This document shows, one piece after another, positions 37,023 through 47,514 of a stretch of 64,000 nucleotides of DNA. The stretch's first letter is position 1, and each line of letters begins with the position of its first letter. The DNA is taken from contig CP021237.1 in NCBI GenBank assembly GCA_002151545.1, positions 496,001 through 560,000 of the forward strand, in the 5' to 3' direction. A model generated the notes under the pieces. It had not been told where the DNA came from. It did not search any database and saw only the letters and a list, made by a program, of their open reading frames with translations. The position numbers were made by a program, and so were the translations under genes. Source of the stretch: Sphingobacteriaceae bacterium GW460-11-11-14-LB5. GTDB lineage: Bacteria; Bacteroidota; Bacteroidia; Sphingobacteriales; Sphingobacteriaceae.

Positions 37023-39452
37023 CTATTTAGAAATTTTTAAACGAGAAATAACTGTACCCGATTTATCATCAGGACTTTGCATATAAAACAGATCGTATAA
37101 TTTACCATTTGCCCAGGTATCGATCATATTATCATAAAATTTGCTTCCAGGATTGCCTGATTGGCCACCAGGATAAACACCATGTCCTTTTGGCGTTTTA
37201 CCCAATTCAATCACCATCCGCCACGAAGGTCCATTGGCTTCGCTTAATGCATTAATAGCTGTTTTCGCGCCACCAATTTGTAAAACTTTCGAACCGAACC
37301 CTGGTATTTTGGCCAGATGCGGTACGTTGGTCTGTTTCACATTCGCCCAGTCCCAATCTTTGTTTATCGGCCCAAAGCGTCTTTCTAAACTATCACAGCT
37401 ATATTTAAAGGCTTCGTTAACCAGATCAGGTAATGTTTCTTTTTTGCTGGTATTAATGTTATCGTACCAAATAGCATTGGGTTCTTTCAAAATCAGCTCA
37501 ACCGTGCGGTCTCTTGATGGGTAACGCATGGGGATTCCTTTCACTTCGAATTCATCCGCCCAGATATTATGTGATAGGCGTTTGGTCCATATCTCGAATA
37601 CACTGGCTGCAATTTCATGGGCATCATAACGTTTGTTCCACTTGTTCAGGTAAGCCAATGCTTCTTTTTGCGTTGCATTTAACTGTTCGTTGTTTAGTAA
37701 CGGTAACAATGCAGGAACCAGGTTTTGCGCCATAATGCTGTAATTGTCGGTTTGCATCAGGCGGATACTGTCTAAGGTCGCCTTATTCATAGCCGATAAA
37801 CGGTCATTAATCCGCTTGCCCCGCTCGTAAGGTGCAAATTCCCAGTTAATGTAATAAGGATAAGTGGTATCGGTAGAAGACTGATTGGCCGAGCTTACAA
37901 AACCACGTGGCGGATTTTTAACCGTTGGGTTCTGTGCATTTGGGATCCATCCCTGCCAGTCGTATGCCGGGTCGGTACCATCCAGTATAAATTTGCCCTG
38001 ATCTTTCCATTTTAGCGGAAATTTGCCATTTGGCGTGATGGCAATATCATTATCTACACTGGCAAAAACGAAGTTTTGTGCAGGTGCAGTGTAAAAAGTT
38101 AAAGCCTTGCGGTAATCGTTGTAATTTTTTCCACGGTTTAAATAATAGAAAGTCATCAACTCATTCGATTCATCGTGCGCAATCCACCTTAAAGCATCGC
38201 CAACGGGTACATTGTCGGCCCTGCCGTATTTTGGTTTCTGGAAATATACCACTGGCCCGTGATGGGTATAGTAAACCGTATCTACTTTGTCTTTTCCTCC
38301 ACGTATTTTAATGGTTTCGAGTCGTTTGGTTGTGGCTTTCCATGTATTGTTATACCAATATTCATTGTGGGTCGAATCCTTAAATTTGATCTGATAAAAA
38401 TCAAGCACATCGGCAGCAACATTCGTTACGCCCCAGGCTATTTTCTGGTTAAAACCAATAATTACACCAGGTGCACCGGGTAAAGAAACGCCATAGGTAT
38501 TTACCCCAGGTGCATGTAGCTGAATCTGGTACCATATTGATGGAAGCGTTAAATCCAAATGCGGGTCGTTTGCCAGAATCGGATATCCTGATGCGGTTTT
38601 AGCACCAGATAAAGCCCAGTTATTACTGCCAATGCCTTCTATTTTTTCGGTTGTTTTTACCTCGCCGGTTTGAGCCTGGGTGAAGCTTTCCGGTGTTTTT
38701 GGTGTTGGCAGGGGTGAAAAATCCCATTTTGTGCCAACCGGGATAATCGGGTCTTCACGGAAAGGATAATCAGGGAAAAGATTTTTGGTCACCTCAGGTC
38801 CGAATTTTTTCAGGATGTTGGTCATGTAAAATTCGTCGGAACCCATGGCTAATACTGCCGACATCTGTTTTAGGAGCAAAGCACATTTTACCGGGGTCCA
38901 GTTTTCGGGCTTAAAATCGAGTATTTTGTATTCTAAGGGATAATTGGCTTTAGAAAGTGTTTTGATATAGGCATTAATTCCTTCGGTATAAGCCAAGATC
39001 ATTTCTTTTGCTTTCGGGTCGGCCATCATGCCTTTTAATGAGTTTTCAGCCCCATAAACCATGCCCATCCGGCGCTGATAACGATCTACCTCAATGGCTT
39101 TATCACCCACCACTTCACTAATTCTTCCGGCTGCAAAACGGGTTTGAAAATCCATTTGCCAAAGGCGGTGCATGGCGGTTACATAACCTTGTGCCAGATA
39201 CAGATCGTGATCATTCTGTGCGAAAATATGGGGGATCATGCGGTCGTCAAAAACGATTTCGATTTTATCTATTGCGCCTTTAATCTTCGCTTTATGGTTA
39301 AACATAAAATGATTGTTCTCTGCATTTTGCCAGAAACCCATAAAAGGATTTAGGAATTTTAACAAGGGAGGCGTACTGCCTAATTTGGTATTAAATAAAA
39401 AAGCTAATGCTATCGGAATGATGATGCAGAACAGGGCTTTAATTTTATTCAT
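37023..39452 (-). CDS. Penicillin acylase family protein
   Basis: 809 residues with an N-terminal hydrophobic anchor or signal (about 5-20). The family is recognised by GIGSNNWALSGAKTASG near residue 270, where the Ser becomes the N-terminal nucleophile after autoproteolysis, and by NDPHLDLTLPSIWYQIQLH. Members hydrolyse amide bonds of penicillins, acyl-homoserine lactones or related amides. The physiological substrate is unknown. Predicted periplasmic. Confidence 0.9.
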   Translation of the reverse strand: MNKIKALFCIIIPIALAFLFNTKLGSTPPLLKFLNPFMGFWQNAENNHFMFNHKAKIKGAIDKIEIVFDDRMIPHIFAQNDHDLYLAQGYVTAMHRLWQMDFQTRFAAGRISEVVGDKAIEVDRYQRRMGMVYGAENSLKGMMADPKAKEMILAYTEGINAYIKTLSKANYPLEYKILDFKPENWTPVKCALLLKQMSAVLAMGSDEFYMTNILKKFGPEVTKNLFPDYPFREDPIIPVGTKWDFSPLPTPKTPESFTQAQTGEVKTTEKIEGIGSNNWALSGAKTASGYPILANDPHLDLTLPSIWYQIQLHAPGVNTYGVSLPGAPGVIIGFNQKIAWGVTNVAADVLDFYQIKFKDSTHNEYWYNNTWKATTKRLETIKIRGGKDKVDTVYYTHHGPVVYFQKPKYGRADNVPVGDALRWIAHDESNELMTFYYLNRGKNYNDYRKALTFYTAPAQNFVFASVDNDIAITPNGKFPLKWKDQGKFILDGTDPAYDWQGWIPNAQNPTVKNPPRGFVSSANQSSTDTTYPYYINWEFAPYERGKRINDRLSAMNKATLDSIRLMQTDNYSIMAQNLVPALLPLLNNEQLNATQKEALAYLNKWNKRYDAHEIAASVFEIWTKRLSHNIWADEFEVKGIPMRYPSRDRTVELILKEPNAIWYDNINTSKKETLPDLVNEAFKYSCDSLERRFGPINKDWDWANVKQTNVPHLAKIPGFGSKVLQIGGAKTAINALSEANGPSWRMVIELGKTPKGHGVYPGGQSGNPGSKFYDNMIDTWANGKLYDLFYMQSPDDKSGTVISRLKISK

Positions 39453-39648
39453 AATGGCTAGCTAACAAGTCTTTTGCTAAGATAGGGCAAAATGACGGTT
39501 TATGTTTAATGCAAAATACAACAAACTGTATATCAATCAAAATTATAATTTGAATTGAAATTATTATGCTAACATAATTTGTTTAATTCAAAAAAAGAAT
39601 TTAAGTTTATATAACTAATAATACAAACAACCAAATTAACAATCGTTT

Positions 39649-42540
39649 ATGAGCAGAATTTTTACACAGATCTTCTACGTGTTATTATTTGTGTTCGCGG
39701 GCAACCTCGCGGCACAGGCACAAAGTATTACGGTAAGCGGAACCGTAAAAGATAAGCAATCGAAAGAAGGACTAGCAGGGGTTAGTTTAACTATCAAAGG
39801 TCAGTCTGGCGGTACCGCCTCCACAAGTAATGGTAGTTTTACTTTTACCACATCAGCAAAGGTTCCCTTCACTCTAGTGGCATCTTATGTAGGTTACGGT
39901 ACCGTAGAACAGCAGATTACCGGAAGCACTTCGGGTATTAACCTGGAACTGGAAACCGCGGTTGTATTGGGTGGTGATGTTGTAGTTTCGGCCTCACGTA
40001 CACCCGAGCGTATATTAGAATCGCCGGTTTCTATTGAGCGCATGAGTGCCGCCTCTATCAGGGAAATCGCCGCGCCATCATTTTACGATGCCCTGAACAA
40101 TATGAAGGGTGTAGAAAGCAGTATGCAGAGTTTAACTTTCAAGTCGATTAATACACGTGGTTTCAATTCGAATGGTAATACGCGTTTTAACCAATACATC
40201 GATGGAATGGATAACCAGGCACCGGGACTGAATTTCTCGGTAGGTAACATTGTGGGCATCACCGAACTGGATGTAGATAATGTAGAACTTTTACCGGGCG
40301 CTTCATCTGCCCTTTATGGTGCAGGTGGTATTAACGGTACCTTGTTAATGACATCTAAAGATCCCTTTAAATATCCTGGTGCAAGTTTTCAATATAAAAC
40401 AGGGGTAAACCATGTGAACGATGACAATAGCAGCGTGCAGCCTTTCAATCAGTTAGATGTGCGCATGGCAAAATCATGGAACAATAGATTTGGCGTAAAA
40501 GCTGCATTTTCTTTCCTGCAGGCAAAAGATTGGTTTGGTAATAACTATTCTAATTTTGATAGGACTGCAAATTCGGTTAAACCCGGGGACAGAAGTTCTG
40601 ATCCAAATTATGATGGAGTAAATGTTTATGGCGATGAGGTTAATGCAAACCTTCGTTTTGTAGCCGCCGGGATATCCGCTAATCCTCAGCTTGCGGCTGC
40701 ATTTGCTGGCTTTAACGGGATTATGACAGCCGCACCTACTGCAAGTTATGGTAATCTTGTTACGTTAATTAATGCAAATCCAGCTTATGCAGCATTACGC
40801 CCTGCTTTGCCCTATCTTGGTGTGGCTTATGGACTTCGAAATGGTTTGATTTCTAACCAGTCTGTTTCACGTACAGGTTATAACGAGTCTGATCTTGTTG
40901 ACTACGGTACAAAATCATTAAAATTCTCAGGTGGTTTATATTACAATATTACGCCAACAATTCAGTTAATAGGTCAGGCAAACTGGGGAACGGGAACTTC
41001 TGTTTATACAGGTTCAGATCGCTATTCGCTCCGAAACTTTAATATCGGACAATATAAAATTGAATTAAAAGGTCAGGACTTTTTTGTTAAAGCGTACACC
41101 ACACAGGAACGTTCAGGAGATTCTTATATTTCTTCAATCTTAGGAAGTTATATTAATGAAAAAACCAGTCCTTCCAGGACCTCCTGGTTTCCGACTTATA
41201 CAGTTGCCTATGCCACTGCAAAAGCACAAGGAGCCACTGATGCTATCGCAAATGCTGCAGCGAGATCCGCTGCCGATGCAAGCAGGGCCTTGCCAGGATC
41301 CCCAGCTTTTAATATCAATAAGGATGCTATAATGAATACCAATATCAGTGCAACGAATTTTGCAACCGGAGTATATGGAGCAAAATTTGATGATAAAACC
41401 AACCTTTATCATTACGAGGGCCAATACAATTTTACCAATCTATTTAATAATGTAATAGAGTTTCAGGTTGGTGCATCCTCAAGGTTGTATCAGTTAAGGT
41501 CAGGCGGGACGATTTTTGACGATTTGAATCGTGAAATTAACATCAATGAATATGGTGCATTTGCACAAGCTGGTAAAAAAATTTGGGAGTTCTTTAAATT
41601 AACCGTGGCAGGTCGTTATGATAAAAGTACAAATTTTGAGGGCCGTTTTACACCGCGTATCACAGGAGTTTTCACTGTAGCAAAAAATAACAACATCCGT
41701 TTATCTTACCAAACAGGTTACCGTAACCCAACCACACAAAATCAATACATCGACCTTTCTGTTGGTGGTGGATCGCAAAGGTTAATTGGTGGTATACCTG
41801 TAAGTTTAGCTAAGTATGGCTTGTTAACTGAAGCAACTAAAGGTTATACAGAAGCCAGCTACCGGGCTTATAATGCTGCACTTGTATCAGGTGCATCACC
41901 TGCCGGCATTTTACAAAAATATACTTTCGATCCGCGTGGTGTACGACCAGAAAGCGTACAAGCTTATGAAATTGGTTATAAAGGTTTGTTAAGTCCGAGA
42001 TTATTGATTGACGCTTATGGTTATTATAACCGTTATAAAGATTTTATTACTGCGGTTAATGTTTATCAACAGGTTGGTACAAGTACTGATTATGTAAAAT
42101 ATGGTGTACCTGTAAATGCAGAAGGTACTGTTACTTCTTATGGGGGTGCCTTAGGCCTGGATTATTTGATGGGTAAATGGAATGTTAGTGGTAACGTATC
42201 ATATAATCAGATTGGCGATTTACCGAGTAATTATATTAATGATTTCAATACCCCTAAAATCCGTTATAACCTTGGCTTAGGAAATAAAGAGATTGTTAAA
42301 AACTTTGGTTTCAATGTTTCTTACCGCTGGCAAGATCAGTTTTACTGGAACTCTTCTTTCTCAGCTGGCCAGGTACCCGCATACAGTACGTTAGATGCAC
42401 AGGTGAGTTTAAGAATCCCTTCAGTACAATCAATTGTTAAACTGGGTGGCTCAAATATACTGAACAAATACTATTTCACTTCCTATGGCAATCCTGAGGC
42501 AGGTGCAATTTATTACTTAGCCATTAGTTTTAATCCATAA
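39649..42540 (+). CDS. TonB-dependent outer-membrane receptor with N-terminal carboxypeptidase-like domain
   Basis: 963 residues. Signal peptide (to about AQAQ), a CarboxypepD_reg-like beta-sandwich (about 27-110, SGTVKDKQSKEGLAGVSL), plug domain (about 120-240, DGMDNQAPGLNFSVG ... LLPGASSALYGAGGINGTLLM) and a long beta-barrel to the C-terminus. It imports a ligand using TonB energy. Two Ala-rich loops (about 340-385 and 522-545) look like extracellular insertions. No SusD-like gene follows, so it is not a complete polysaccharide utilisation pair. Confidence 0.9.
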   Translation: MSRIFTQIFYVLLFVFAGNLAAQAQSITVSGTVKDKQSKEGLAGVSLTIKGQSGGTASTSNGSFTFTTSAKVPFTLVASYVGYGTVEQQITGSTSGINLELETAVVLGGDVVVSASRTPERILESPVSIERMSAASIREIAAPSFYDALNNMKGVESSMQSLTFKSINTRGFNSNGNTRFNQYIDGMDNQAPGLNFSVGNIVGITELDVDNVELLPGASSALYGAGGINGTLLMTSKDPFKYPGASFQYKTGVNHVNDDNSSVQPFNQLDVRMAKSWNNRFGVKAAFSFLQAKDWFGNNYSNFDRTANSVKPGDRSSDPNYDGVNVYGDEVNANLRFVAAGISANPQLAAAFAGFNGIMTAAPTASYGNLVTLINANPAYAALRPALPYLGVAYGLRNGLISNQSVSRTGYNESDLVDYGTKSLKFSGGLYYNITPTIQLIGQANWGTGTSVYTGSDRYSLRNFNIGQYKIELKGQDFFVKAYTTQERSGDSYISSILGSYINEKTSPSRTSWFPTYTVAYATAKAQGATDAIANAAARSAADASRALPGSPAFNINKDAIMNTNISATNFATGVYGAKFDDKTNLYHYEGQYNFTNLFNNVIEFQVGASSRLYQLRSGGTIFDDLNREININEYGAFAQAGKKIWEFFKLTVAGRYDKSTNFEGRFTPRITGVFTVAKNNNIRLSYQTGYRNPTTQNQYIDLSVGGGSQRLIGGIPVSLAKYGLLTEATKGYTEASYRAYNAALVSGASPAGILQKYTFDPRGVRPESVQAYEIGYKGLLSPRLLIDAYGYYNRYKDFITAVNVYQQVGTSTDYVKYGVPVNAEGTVTSYGGALGLDYLMGKWNVSGNVSYNQIGDLPSNYINDFNTPKIRYNLGLGNKEIVKNFGFNVSYRWQDQFYWNSSFSAGQVPAYSTLDAQVSLRIPSVQSIVKLGGSNILNKYYFTSYGNPEAGAIYYLAISFNP

Positions 42541-42561
42541 TTAGTGAATTGAGTTTTAAGG

Positions 42562-42594
42562 GCCTTCTATGCTAATCGTATAGAGGGCTTTTTT
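42562..42594 (+). terminator. Terminator after the TonB receptor
   Basis: GCCTTCTAT (42562-42570) pairs with ATAGAGGGC (42580-42588), one G.U wobble, followed by six T. Confidence 0.85.
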
Positions 42595-42763
42595 GTAGAC
42601 TTAAACATTTGGCCAGTCATTGCTGGGGCGATCAGCTACGTCATTTAAATCTTCTTGAATGAACGCCCATATTTTCCTTTTAAATATATTGAGTCAAAGT
42701 CATGATGGAAGGCCATATTTCCTGATTTGAAATAAAATAACTTGTTTATTTTCATTAATCTTG

Positions 42764-42794
42764 TTTGGAATTTACAATTCTAGTATTATCTTTA
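42764..42794 (+). promoter_or_regulatory. Promoter upstream of the GH31 gene
   Basis: TTTG (42764-42767), a 19-base spacer and TATCTTTA (42787-42794, one mismatch to TAnnTTTG). The start of transcription would be near 42801, which puts the palindrome at 42848 about 50 bases downstream, a position where a bound protein could act as a roadblock. Confidence 0.5.
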
Positions 42795-42847
42795 GTTCAA
42801 GAAAACAGTACTTAATAACGCATCAAAAATGCATAATTAGCATAAGT

Positions 42848-42866
42848 TAGTGTAAAACTTACACTA
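42848..42866. promoter_or_regulatory. GTGTA-N5-TACAC operator, site A
   Basis: TAGTGTAAAACTTACACTA is a perfect palindrome (8-base arms around AAC). It shares the core GTGTA-N5-TACAC with sites B, C and D (56945, 60205, 62170). It lies 117 bases before the alpha-glucosidase start and should control the alpha-glucosidase/glgB pair. Confidence 0.65.
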
Positions 42867-42982
42867 TTAAAAACAACTTTTGCAAAAAAGCTACATCCCT
42901 TTTATAAAATATTTGTATTATAGTACTTTCTTAAGCACATCCCGGTTTAAGAACCATGAATTTAAAATTTGAATAAATAAGG

Positions 42983-45445
42983 ATGGAAGCGCAAAACGAC
43001 AAAACTAACGAGACAAGTGACCTGATCGAAAAGGAACAAGAAATACAACATTTAAACAATCCAGTAGATATATCGGTAAAGCCAATTGTTAAACAATACC
43101 TTGGTGCAGTTAAAAAAGTAAAAAAGGAGGGCAACCGTTTTTATTTTTCTGATGGCGATGCAAGAGTAGAAGTTCGCGTGGTAAGCGATGATATTATCCG
43201 GGTTCGCCTGGCTCCTCATGGCGTTTTTTTAGATGATTTTTCTTATGCCGTGCCTGAAGTGGATCAAAAAGTTTCTGTTTTTAAAATGCAGGAACACGAT
43301 GATCATTTCACAATTTCTACCCATGCGGTAACCTGTAAAATAGAAAAAGCAAATTTCCATATTTCCTTCTCTGATAATATTACCAATGTAGTTATGGTTG
43401 ATGAAGCCAATTCTATGCACTGGGAAGAAAATGTAGATTTTGGCGGTTATTATATCTACGCAACCAAAAAATGCCACCCTGAAGAAAATTTCTTCGGTTT
43501 AGGTGATAAATCTGGCAATTTTAACCTACGCGGCAGGCGGTTCGAAAACTGGAATACCGATGCTTACTCTTTCGGCTGGAACCAGGATCCACTTTACCGC
43601 ACCATACCTTTTTATATTGGTTTGCATAATCAGGCGGCTTATGGTATCTTTTTCGATAATACCTTTAAATCATATTTCGATTTCGGTTCAGAAGATGTAA
43701 ATAAAACCAGTTTCTGGGCCGATGGCGGAGAATTGCAATACTATTATATCCACGGGCCACATATTATGGACGTGGTTAAACGTTATGCAACTTTAACCGG
43801 AACGCACCCGATGCCTCCAAAATGGACTTTGGGTTATCAGCAGTGCCGTTGGAGTTATTACCCTGAGACAAAAGTTAAAGAAATAGCCAAACAGTTCAGG
43901 GAACGTAAAATCCCTTGCGATGCCATTTATCTGGATATCGATTACATGGATGGCTACCGCTGTTTTACCTGGAACAAAAAATACTTTCCAGATCCACGGA
44001 GAATGATTAAAGAACTTTCTGATGATGGCTTTAAAACCGTAGTTATGATCGATCCTGGAATTAAGGTAGATGACGATTACTGGGTTTTTAAAGAAGGTAA
44101 AGAGAAAAGATTTTTCTGTCGCCGTAGCGACGATTATTATATGGAAGGGCATGTTTGGCCTGGCCGCTGTCAGTTTCCCGATTTTACCAATCCAAAAGTA
44201 CGGAGCTGGTGGGGTAATTTATACAAAGAATTGGTAGACATGGGCGTTGCAGGTTTCTGGAACGATATGAATGAGCCAGCCGTGTTTGGTTCAGGAACTT
44301 TCCCTAATGATGTCCGTCATAACTATGATGGTTACCGTGGCTCACACCGTAAAGCACATAATGTTTATGGCATGCAGATGGTGCGTTCTACCTACGAGGG
44401 ATTAAAAAAATTAATGCGCAATAAACGTCCGTTTACCATTACCAGGGCTGGTTATTCGGGCATGCAACGTTATGCAAGTGTTTGGACCGGCGATAATATT
44501 GCCACCTGGGAACATTTAAAGATCGGAAATATCCAGTGCCAGCGTTTATCGGTTTCTGGCGTGCCTTTCTGTGGAACAGATATTGGCGGATTTAGTGGTG
44601 AGCCTGATGGGGAATTATTTACCCGTTGGATCCAGTTAGGTACTTTTTCTCCATTTATGCGTGCACACTCTGCAGGTGATACTGCTGAACGCGAACCCTG
44701 GAGCTTTGGCGAATTTTTCGAAGATATTAACCGTAAGTTTATCGAATTAAGGTATCGTTTAATGCCTTACCTGTATTCGGTATTCTGGGAGCATCACCGT
44801 TATGGTTTTCCTATTCTAAGGCCACTGGTGATGTTGGAGCAGGAAAATATCAGCAACAGTTTTCGTCAGGATGAATTTTGTTATGGGGATAAACTGTTAA
44901 TTTGCCCGGTTTTAGAACAAGGTGCAATATCCAGAAAAGTTTATCTTCCAAAAGGAACCTGGTATAATTTCTGGACCAACGAAATCCTCGACGGCGGTAA
45001 TGAATATACAGTTGATGCCAAGATCGACAGTATGCCAATGTTTGTAAGGGCAGGTACCGTTTTACCAGAATATCCGGTCATGCAATATGTGGATGAAAAA
45101 TCGATTACTGAAGTTGTATTGAATATTTATCACAGCGATTACGAGGTAAATTCATACATGTACGAAGATCATGGTGATACGTTTGCCTACGAACAGGACA
45201 TTTATCTGGAAAAGAAATTCACCGTAAAAGGCGATGCTCAGGCCATTAAAGTGAACCAACGTAACGAAGGATTGTATACCCCTAATTATGAATTTTATGT
45301 TTGCAACGTTATCGGCGTAAAATTCCAGGTGAAAAAGATCATTATCGATAATAAAGAGGTGAAAGATTTTTATACCGACGATCAGAATATCCTGCATTTC
45401 AAATGCAATAAAAACTTCTTAGAAATACAAATCTTGAGTTTGTAA
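42983..45445 (+). CDS. GH31 alpha-glucosidase
   Basis: 820 residues, no clear signal peptide, so probably cytoplasmic. GH31 catalytic motifs: WNDMNEPAVF (nucleophile Asp near 430) and the acid/base region RYASVWTGDN near 500. An N-terminal beta-sandwich precedes the barrel. GH31 enzymes cleave alpha-1,4- and alpha-1,6-glucosidic bonds, or alpha-xylosides. The gene pair with glgB points to maltodextrin or glycogen as substrate. A hairpin lies between this gene and glgB. Confidence 0.92.
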   Translation: MEAQNDKTNETSDLIEKEQEIQHLNNPVDISVKPIVKQYLGAVKKVKKEGNRFYFSDGDARVEVRVVSDDIIRVRLAPHGVFLDDFSYAVPEVDQKVSVFKMQEHDDHFTISTHAVTCKIEKANFHISFSDNITNVVMVDEANSMHWEENVDFGGYYIYATKKCHPEENFFGLGDKSGNFNLRGRRFENWNTDAYSFGWNQDPLYRTIPFYIGLHNQAAYGIFFDNTFKSYFDFGSEDVNKTSFWADGGELQYYYIHGPHIMDVVKRYATLTGTHPMPPKWTLGYQQCRWSYYPETKVKEIAKQFRERKIPCDAIYLDIDYMDGYRCFTWNKKYFPDPRRMIKELSDDGFKTVVMIDPGIKVDDDYWVFKEGKEKRFFCRRSDDYYMEGHVWPGRCQFPDFTNPKVRSWWGNLYKELVDMGVAGFWNDMNEPAVFGSGTFPNDVRHNYDGYRGSHRKAHNVYGMQMVRSTYEGLKKLMRNKRPFTITRAGYSGMQRYASVWTGDNIATWEHLKIGNIQCQRLSVSGVPFCGTDIGGFSGEPDGELFTRWIQLGTFSPFMRAHSAGDTAEREPWSFGEFFEDINRKFIELRYRLMPYLYSVFWEHHRYGFPILRPLVMLEQENISNSFRQDEFCYGDKLLICPVLEQGAISRKVYLPKGTWYNFWTNEILDGGNEYTVDAKIDSMPMFVRAGTVLPEYPVMQYVDEKSITEVVLNIYHSDYEVNSYMYEDHGDTFAYEQDIYLEKKFTVKGDAQAIKVNQRNEGLYTPNYEFYVCNVIGVKFQVKKIIIDNKEVKDFYTDDQNILHFKCNKNFLEIQILSL

Positions 45446-45450
45446 CATTG

Positions 45451-45480
45451 AACCCCAAATGCTGTTTAGTATTTGGGGTT
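45451..45480 (+). terminator. Hairpin between alpha-glucosidase and glgB
   Basis: AACCCCAAAT (45451-45460) and ATTTGGGGTT (45471-45480) form a perfect 10-bp stem with a 10-base loop, but only three T follow. It could be a partial terminator or a processing site that sets different mRNA levels for the two genes. Confidence 0.6.
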
Positions 45481-45504
45481 TCACCCAGTCTAACCAAAAT
45501 ACCT

Positions 45505-47469
45505 ATGCCGTCAGCAAAAAAAGTTCCTGTAAAGAAATCATCCCAACCAAAAATTGATAAACAGAAATCCGTTTGGATCCATAGTTTATTTACCGATTAT
45601 GATATTGATCTTTTTCTTGTAGGAAAGCATTTTAGGCTTTACGAGAAAATGGGCTCGCATTTAATTACAGTTGATGGTGTCGCTGGAACTTATTTTTCAG
45701 TTTGGGCACCCAATGCGATTCGTGTAAGTGTAGTGGGTAATTTTAACGATTGGAACAACGCCTCGCATCCGCTGAGTGTCCGATGGGATAAATCGGGTAT
45801 TTGGGAAGGTTTTATCCCAGGTATCGCAAAGGGAGAAGTTTATAAGTATTTTGTTAAAGGTTTCGATGAATCGGAGCATTTAAAAGGCGATCCTTATGCC
45901 AGGAGATGGGAACATCCTCCGCAAACAGCTTGTATTGTTTGGGATACCGATTACACCTGGAAAGACAAAGCCTGGCTGAATAAAAGGGCAAAGATAAATG
46001 CATTAGATCAGCCGATTTCGGTTTACGAAATCCACTTAGGATCATGGGAGCGCGATCCGGATAATCCAGAGCGCGTACTAAATTGCAGGGAGGTAGCCGG
46101 CAGGCTTGTTCCTTATGTAAAAGAAATGGGTTTTACCCATGTAGAACTGATGCCCGTAATGGAATTCCCATTTTTCCCCAGCTGGGGTTATCAGATTACA
46201 GGTTATTTTGGCGCAAGTTCACGTTATGGTTCTCCACAGGATTTAATGTACCTGATTGATGAGCTCCATAAAGCAGGAATTGCGGTGATATTGGATTGGG
46301 TTCCTTCTCATTTTCCAGGTGATAGACATGGTTTGTATGAGTTTGATGGAACCCATCTATACGAACATGCCGATATGCGGAAAGGCTTTCATCCCGACTG
46401 GAAATCATATATTTTCAATTATGACCGAAACGAGGTACGCTCTTTTCTGATTAGTAATGCTTTGTTTTGGATAGATCAATACCATGCCGATGGGCTAAGG
46501 GTAGATGCGGTAGCATCGATGTTGTATTTTAATTTTTCCAGAGAAGACGGAGATGCCGCGACGAACGAATATGGTGGAAGTGAAAACCTTGGCGCCATAC
46601 AGTTTTTGCAGGACCTGAATGTTGCCGTTTATGGGAATTTTGAGGGCGTACAAACCATTGCCGAAGAAAGCAGCACTTATCCTGGCGTAACCCATCCGGT
46701 ATATGCAGGCGGATTAGGATTTGGCATGAAATGGATGATGGGCTGGATGAATGATACCTTAAAGTATTTCAAAGTAGAAACCCTTGGCCGGAAACATCAC
46801 CATCACCAGCTAAGCTTTAGCATGACTTATGCGTTTACCGAGAATTTCATGTTGCCTTTCTCTCATGATGAAGTGGTGCATGGTAAGTCACCCATGCTGT
46901 ATAAAATGCCTGGTGATGACTGGCAGAAGTTTGCGAACTTAAGGGCGCTTTATGCTTACATGTTTACCCATCCTGGAGCAAAACTCCTGTTTATGGGAAA
47001 TGAGTTTGGCGAAACCAACGAATGGAACTTTACACAATCGCTGGATTGGCATTTGTTGCAATACCCACCGCATAAAGGCATGCAGGAAACCGTTAAGGCC
47101 TTAAACTTCCTCTACAGGAAGGAACCAGCCTTATATCATTTCAATTTTAGTTACGAAGGTTTTCAGTGGCTCGATGCCGATAATGCAAACGAATCAGTAT
47201 TCACATTTATGCGCAAAGGACCAAAAGCAAAAGATACTTTGGTTATCGCCATAAACCTAACACCTGTGGTACGTGAGAATTATAGAATTGGCGTTCCTTT
47301 TAAAACCAAATGGACAGAAATTTTTAATACCGATGATATTGTATATTATGGGGGCGGTATTAATAACAGGGGAGATATAGTTCCTGATCTGGAAAATTAT
47401 AATGGACAGGAATATTCAATAATTGTTGATTTACCACCATTGGCCGTAACGGTTTTTAAGAGCAAATAA
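45505..47469 (+). CDS. glgB: 1,4-alpha-glucan branching enzyme
   Basis: 654 residues from ATG 45505. A short Lys-rich N-terminus, a CBM48 domain (about 50-145, YFSVWAPNAIRVSVVGNFNDW), then the GH13 barrel with DGLRVDAVASM (nucleophile Asp), AEESSTYPGV (acid/base Glu) and FSHDEVVHGK. It makes alpha-1,6 branches in glycogen. A TTG at 45448 would extend the frame, but that segment is the hairpin, so the ATG is preferred. No glgA or glgC is present here. Confidence 0.95.
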   Translation: MPSAKKVPVKKSSQPKIDKQKSVWIHSLFTDYDIDLFLVGKHFRLYEKMGSHLITVDGVAGTYFSVWAPNAIRVSVVGNFNDWNNASHPLSVRWDKSGIWEGFIPGIAKGEVYKYFVKGFDESEHLKGDPYARRWEHPPQTACIVWDTDYTWKDKAWLNKRAKINALDQPISVYEIHLGSWERDPDNPERVLNCREVAGRLVPYVKEMGFTHVELMPVMEFPFFPSWGYQITGYFGASSRYGSPQDLMYLIDELHKAGIAVILDWVPSHFPGDRHGLYEFDGTHLYEHADMRKGFHPDWKSYIFNYDRNEVRSFLISNALFWIDQYHADGLRVDAVASMLYFNFSREDGDAATNEYGGSENLGAIQFLQDLNVAVYGNFEGVQTIAEESSTYPGVTHPVYAGGLGFGMKWMMGWMNDTLKYFKVETLGRKHHHHQLSFSMTYAFTENFMLPFSHDEVVHGKSPMLYKMPGDDWQKFANLRALYAYMFTHPGAKLLFMGNEFGETNEWNFTQSLDWHLLQYPPHKGMQETVKALNFLYRKEPALYHFNFSYEGFQWLDADNANESVFTFMRKGPKAKDTLVIAINLTPVVRENYRIGVPFKTKWTEIFNTDDIVYYGGGINNRGDIVPDLENYNGQEYSIIVDLPPLAVTVFKSK

Positions 47470-47514
47470 AAAAAAGGTGACATTATACGCACCAAAACTA
47501 AATTCTTAAATAGC

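Larger units (their letters stand above)
42541..42982. other. Regulatory gap before the alpha-glucosidase gene
   Basis: No gene. In order: the receptor terminator, a good promoter (42764-42794) and the GTGTA-N5-TACAC palindrome (42848-42866). The remaining about 115 bases form the leader of the alpha-glucosidase gene. Confidence 0.6.

Noticed and set aside
45448-45504. Upstream TTG start for glgB
   Set aside because: The added residues come from a perfect hairpin and do not resemble branching-enzyme N-termini; the ATG at 45505 gives a typical start.
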